64,000 nt of DNA, taken from positions 138,427 through 202,426 of the forward strand of contig NZ_JBAYPG010000002.1 in NCBI RefSeq assembly GCF_041677825.1. Direction: 5' to 3'. Below the pieces are notes generated by a model. It was not told the origin of the DNA. It saw only the letters and a program-made list of their open reading frames with translations, and did no database searches. How positions within the stretch are numbered: position 1 is the first letter of the stretch; every line of letters begins with the position of its first letter. Below are positions 60,689 to 64,000 of this stretch, in pieces. The translations under genes and the position numbers were made by a program. The DNA comes from Castellaniella sp041677825. GTDB lineage: Bacteria; Pseudomonadota; Gammaproteobacteria; Burkholderiales; Burkholderiaceae_B.

Positions 60689-61613
60689 ATCCATCCACAT
60701 CCCCGCATCCGACGGCTATCCACTGGGAGGCTTCCAGTGGCGCAACCCCATTTCCAATCTGCAGCCCGTTGCCATCATCAATTGCGCCACCTCGGTGCGC
60801 TGCCGCTATTACTCGCGCTTCGCGCAGTATCTACATGATCATGGCTGGGATGTCATTACTTACGACTACCGCGGCATTGGCGAGTCACATCCCGGTTGCC
60901 TGCGCAGATTCCGGGCTGACTGGATCGATTGGGGACAGCATGACTTCGAAGGGGTGTTGCGGTACGTGTCGCACAATTTCCCTGGTCAGCCTATCGACGT
61001 GATCGGGCACTCCATCGGCGGCTTCGTGATTGGTCTGGCTGAATCCGCACACAGTGTGCGCCGAATCTTCACCATGGGTGCCCAGTTTGCGTACTGGCGG
61101 GATTATCAACCCGAAAAACGCCCCATCATGTTCCTCAAGTGGCACATCCTGATGCCCTGCCTGGCAGTACTGCTGGGCCATGTGCCAGCCCGGAGATTGG
61201 GTTGGATGGAAGACACGCCCCAAGGCGTCGCTCTGGACTGGGCCCGCATGGCGGCCCGCTTCGAAGATTCCGTGCGCAAAGGCATCCGGACTGCGGGTGG
61301 CCAGTCCCTGGCGCTTGAGCTTGCCCGTAATTTCAAAACAGTCAGCGCTCCGATCTTGGCGCTGGGAGTCGAAGACGACCCTTATGGCACCGAAGCCGCC
61401 CTGGACAGGTTGCTGCGATATTACAGCGTCAGCGAACGCCTTCACCTGCGGCTCAGACCGACCGATTTTGGTCTGGATGCGATTGGGCATTTTGCATTTT
61501 TTCACGATCGCTTCCAGGATGTACTGTGGCCGTACGCGCTGGAGTGGTTGCGCCACGCCCGGCTGCCACAAGGCTACCCGGGGCGCCTGAAGCTCATGCC
61601 TCCAGGCTACTGA
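60681..61613 (+). CDS. Alpha/beta hydrolase
   Basis: A 310-residue serine hydrolase of the alpha/beta fold. The nucleophile elbow is VIGHSIGGFV, the oxyanion region is near NCATSVRCRYYSRFAQYL, and the catalytic histidine is probably in GHFAFFHDR at the C-terminus. Similar proteins are called predicted alpha/beta hydrolase (COG4757) of unknown substrate. ATG 60681 overlaps the end of the MocR-type gene, so it is cotranscribed and cotranslated with it. Confidence 0.85.
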   Translation: MPESIHIPASDGYPLGGFQWRNPISNLQPVAIINCATSVRCRYYSRFAQYLHDHGWDVITYDYRGIGESHPGCLRRFRADWIDWGQHDFEGVLRYVSHNFPGQPIDVIGHSIGGFVIGLAESAHSVRRIFTMGAQFAYWRDYQPEKRPIMFLKWHILMPCLAVLLGHVPARRLGWMEDTPQGVALDWARMAARFEDSVRKGIRTAGGQSLALELARNFKTVSAPILALGVEDDPYGTEAALDRLLRYYSVSERLHLRLRPTDFGLDAIGHFAFFHDRFQDVLWPYALEWLRHARLPQGYPGRLKLMPPGY

Positions 61614-61649
61614 CATATGAACGTACTGGACCTCATATAAAGGACTGCA

Positions 61650-62192
61650 ATGCGAGATCTACGCCTATACGTCTTGATGGCTCACTACAATCAATGGATG
61701 AATGACAGGTTGTATCAAACCTGCGCCAAATTGAGCGACGACGAGCTCCATCTCGACATGAAGGCCTTCTTCGGCAGTATCCATGCCACACTGAACCACA
61801 TTATTCTGAGCGATCGCGTATGGCTCGGACGGCTTGCGAACCAGCCTTTTCCGGTTCATTCTCTGTCTCAGCAGCTCTTTGCCGAGTTCCCCGAACTGGC
61901 ACGACAGCGCCATCTGACCGATCTTGCCATCTGCCGGACCATATCCGCGCTGCAACCTGCCGACCTCGACCGTGCCGTGACTTATCGCTCTATTTCACAA
62001 GGCCACGAAACCACCCGGACATTGGACGCAATCCTGTTGCACCTATTCAATCACCAGACGCACCACCGTGGGCAAGTCACGACATTGCTGGCGCAGTTGG
62101 GCCATGATATGGGCGTCACGGACCTTATCGCATGCCCGCACGCGGCATTATCCGATCTGCCAGGCTCGTCCTGCCACAATGAATCACCATAA
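61650..62192 (+). CDS. DinB/YfiT-like four-helix protein
   Basis: A 180-residue member of the DinB superfamily, whose members bind a divalent metal with three histidines and often act as thiol-dependent transferases. The histidines are visible in ATLNHIILSD, and in HLFNHQTHHRGQV. It begins near MAHYNQWMNDRLYQTC. It lies between the hydrolase and the SDR genes with 36 and 8 base gaps, and shares their transcript. The role is unknown. Confidence 0.86.
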   Translation: MRDLRLYVLMAHYNQWMNDRLYQTCAKLSDDELHLDMKAFFGSIHATLNHIILSDRVWLGRLANQPFPVHSLSQQLFAEFPELARQRHLTDLAICRTISALQPADLDRAVTYRSISQGHETTRTLDAILLHLFNHQTHHRGQVTTLLAQLGHDMGVTDLIACPHAALSDLPGSSCHNESP

Positions 62193-62200
62193 CCACAACC

Positions 62201-62962
62201 ATGACCAAGTCCGAACACCATCGATCCGATACACTGCTGATTACCGGTGCAAGTCGCGGCATTGGCGCGGCCACTGCCATGGCAGCTGCTCGTGCAGGAT
62301 ATGGCGTCGTCCTGAACTATTCTCGTCACCGCGATGCGGTAGAAGCCGTGGCAGATCAGATCCGGGGATTGAGGCGCACGGCCTACACCATCCAGGCCGA
62401 TATCGGCTGCACCAAAGAGATAGGCCGCATGTTTGCGTTCATCGAGGATCGAGTGGGCCCGCTGCACGGTCTGATCAACAATGCCGGTATCACCGGGCCT
62501 ATTGGGCCTTTCGAGAAAACCGAAGAAGCAATCATCGAGCAGGTATTCCGAGTCAATGTGCTGGGTGCCATGCAGTGCGCCCGTGAAGCACTCGCCAGCT
62601 TTTCTCGACATGGCGTGCGCGGTGTGATCGTGAACATCTCTTCCATCGCGGCGCGTACCGGCAGTCCAGGCGAGTATGTACACTATGCCGCCAGCAAGGC
62701 TGCGCTGGAGGCTTTCACTGCGGGCCTGGCCAAAGAGGTCGCGCCACAGGGCATTCGCGTCTGCGGGCTGGCACCGGGCAGCACCCTGACCGAAATACAC
62801 GCCACAGCGGGCGAGCCCGACCGGCCCGCTCGTATCGCGCCCAGAATACCCCTGGGCCGACTGGCGGAACCTGCAGAAATAGCCGAGGCCATTATTTGGC
62901 TGGCCTCTCCAGCAGCTTCATATGTCACCGGCACCACTCTTGTGTGCGCAGGCGGACTTTGA
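62201..62962 (+). CDS. Short-chain dehydrogenase/reductase
   Basis: A 253-residue SDR with TGASRGIG cofactor motif, NNAG, active-site serine in VNISSIAARTGSPGEYVHYA and the YAASK pair. The C-terminus PRIPLGRLAEPAEIAEAI and YVTGTTLVCAGGL matches FabG-like reductases. It ends the operon started by the MocR-type gene. The substrate is unknown and it is not similar to the SDR at 48535 beyond family level. Confidence 0.9.
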   Translation: MTKSEHHRSDTLLITGASRGIGAATAMAAARAGYGVVLNYSRHRDAVEAVADQIRGLRRTAYTIQADIGCTKEIGRMFAFIEDRVGPLHGLINNAGITGPIGPFEKTEEAIIEQVFRVNVLGAMQCAREALASFSRHGVRGVIVNISSIAARTGSPGEYVHYAASKAALEAFTAGLAKEVAPQGIRVCGLAPGSTLTEIHATAGEPDRPARIAPRIPLGRLAEPAEIAEAIIWLASPAASYVTGTTLVCAGGL

Positions 62963-63014
62963 GGCGAACTGCGGTGCAATACACCGCGCGCTCCGGCAAG
63001 GAAACCCGCAGCCC

Positions 63015-63149
63015 TCAGCGCAAGCCATACCAAACTCCACGGCCACTGCCGTGCTGATCAAGCGTGCCGCGCTCGACCAGCGCCCGGAAGTGCTGCTTCA
63101 GCGTCTTGCGGCTGGCCCCGGTCAGTTTGATGGCCCCGCCGATAGTGAC
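63015..63149 (-). pseudogene. C-terminal winged-helix fragment
   Basis: The minus strand encodes KLTGASRKTLKQHFRALVER and GTLDQHGSGRGVWYGLR before a stop at 63015. This resembles the C-terminal winged helix found in Fic-like or AAA_4/RecG-type regulators. It has no start codon of its own and is cut at the edge of the 75-bp palindrome. Confidence 0.45.
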
Positions 63150-63224
63150 GTGAATCGCCCCGGGAATCGCGGAGCCTGTTTGGTTAAAGTAAAACAGGCT
63201 CCGCGATTCCCCGGGGCGATTCAC
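63150..63224. repeat. 75-bp near-perfect palindrome
   Basis: Left arm 63150-63181 (32 bases) and right arm 63192-63224 (33 bases) are complementary except for one extra G in a run of C/G, with a 10-base loop. The arms begin GTGAATCGCCCCGG, a type of sequence found at IS ends, so this may be two abutting element termini or a miniature element. No clear target-site duplication flanks it. Confidence 0.85.
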
Positions 63225-63526
63225 TCACCGGAGGCCCTGTCTTCGCGCATCCCATCAAGGGAACGCAATGGACTGGCGACCAAGAAATCAGGAAATACTG
63301 GGTAAGACCGTTGCGCCAGGCGCAGGTGCGATACCGGCGTCCCTATCAAACGCGCCACACCTATGCATCCATGATGCTGTCGGCTGGGGAGCACCCTATG
63401 TGGGTGGCGCGACAGATGGGCCACAGCAACTGGGCCATGATCATCCGGGTCTATGGAAAATGGATGCCGTCCGCCGATGACCAGGCAGGCAGCCGGGCCG
63501 AGGAAAAATTCTCGGCCACCCAATAA
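63225..63526 (+). pseudogene. Truncated tyrosine recombinase (phage-type integrase), C-terminal part
   Basis: The frame that ends at 63526 encodes GGPVFAHPIKGTQWTGDQE directly after the palindrome, then WVRPLRQAQVRYRRPYQTRH and TYASMMLSAG, and MGHSNWAMIIRVYGKWMP. The catalytic residues R (TRH), H (RHTY, GHS) and Y (VYGKW) of the C-terminal catalytic domain are present, but the N-terminal half and the first catalytic arginine are missing. The gene is truncated exactly at the palindrome. Confidence 0.82.
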
Positions 63527-63530
63527 AAAG

Positions 63531-63594
63531 CGTGTCATTTATCGTGTCATTCTGAGGCTGAAACCACCCCGAATAACCCCGAAACAATGACACG
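63531..63594. repeat. CGTGTCATT repeats downstream of the integrase remnant
   Basis: CGTGTCATT occurs at 63531 and 63543 and its reverse complement AATGACACG at 63586. The cluster follows the integrase remnant, where attachment or arm-type sites may lie. No tRNA is adjacent, so an attachment site cannot be claimed. Bases 63595-63894 show no gene I can support. Confidence 0.35.
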
Positions 63595-63894
63595 CCAGAA
63601 TCGCAAGCAAGTTATTGATTTTAAAAAGAAAGCTGGTGGAGGGAACGCAGACCTACCACAAAACAGTCTCAAAGCCCGCGCTCCTCGTAACTCCTTGATA
63701 ATAAACACCGAAGTCATCTCGCACAACCATTTCCCACCAACCCGACCAGAGAAACGAATTTCTCCCCTGATTTCCCGGCACCGGACGAGGGTTACGGGTT
63801 TGCAGTAAAACCGGATACCTGTCGTCGAGCAGCAACAACTTCGAATCCAGTTTTCGGACGCCGGTTCGGTTCCCAAAACGGGAATCGAATTGAC

Positions 63895-64000
63895 CTATGC
63901 CTGCCCGCCAAAAACCGTGCTGATCAGGTAGACCGTATAGCCCATGTAACAGACCAGCAGCACCGCGCCCTCGATGCGGTTGATACGTCCTGGTCCCCGG
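63895..64000 (-). CDS. C-terminal part of a calcium/sodium antiporter-like membrane protein
   Basis: The minus strand is open from the right edge to a stop at 63895-63897 and encodes GRINRIEGAVLLVCYMGYTV followed by YLISTVFGGQA. This is the typical last helix of YrbG/CaCA-family cation antiporters (GRIsRxEGxxLLxxYxxY). Only 34 residues are inside the window. Confidence 0.65.
   Translation of the reverse strand, partial: RGPGRINRIEGAVLLVCYMGYTVYLISTVFGGQA

Noticed and set aside
63225..63526. An intact prophage at the right end
   Set aside because: Only the C-terminal part of an integrase is present. No capsid, tail, lysis or replication genes are seen, and no tRNA attachment site is adjacent.

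Overview
The window looks like a chromosomal segment of a GC-rich betaproteobacterium, most likely of the family Alcaligenaceae (Bordetella, Achromobacter, Castellaniella or Pusillimonas relatives). The reasons are the gene order cysS - 3-methyladenine glycosylase - accA - tilS - lysC - tRNA-Ser, the suhB / trmJ / cysE block, and the abundance of Liv-type transporters, acyl-CoA dehydrogenases and a CaiB-type CoA transferase. No species can be named from the sequence alone.

Layout. 0-30.8 kb is mostly core or ordinary accessory genome: a membrane-anchored GGDEF/EAL protein, a DMT exporter, ung, azlCD, a Liv-type ABC importer without a second ATPase, a P-loop kinase, a fused SpmA/SpmB-like membrane protein, lpxH, a periplasmic cyclophilin, cysS, alkA-like, accA, tilS, lysC, tRNA-Ser(GCU), an acyl-CoA dehydrogenase, an Ap4A phosphorylase-like gene, a TerC/CBS protein, suhB, trmJ, cysE, an MscS channel and an LtaS-like sulfatase. 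30.9-39.6 kb is a same-strand metabolic block: polar amino-acid ABC importer plus a class V PLP enzyme, then enoyl-CoA hydratase, two acyl-CoA dehydrogenases and a CoA transferase.

39.6-47.7 kb is visibly AT-richer than its surroundings (one sampled 60-base line at 42241 has 21 G/C; one at 5041 has 41). It encodes a complete Liv-type importer (two ATPases, two permeases), two different substrate-binding proteins and a nitrilase between them, all on the minus strand. This reads as an acquired uptake-and-hydrolysis operon for a nitrile or related compound. 47.4-48.5 kb holds no recognisable gene; an SDR, a di-haem cytochrome c peroxidase and a DUF2501 protein follow.

51.2-57.35 kb is a toxin-antitoxin island: two GNAT/DUF1778 pairs, a HipBA pair and a Fic protein with a small downstream partner, interspersed with IS3 and IS256 debris and a deletion scar of a second Fic module. 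Its control regions are well organised: three HipB-type sites exactly 50 bp apart around the hip promoter, a palindrome between the fic promoter and its probably leaderless start, and repeats inside the DUF1778 promoters. 57.8-63 kb carries an MFS transporter divergent from a MocR-type regulator, then an alpha/beta hydrolase, a DinB-like protein and an SDR. The right end holds a truncated tyrosine recombinase and an HTH fragment, both cut at a 75-bp near-perfect palindrome, and the 3' end of a Ca2+/Na+ antiporter-like gene.
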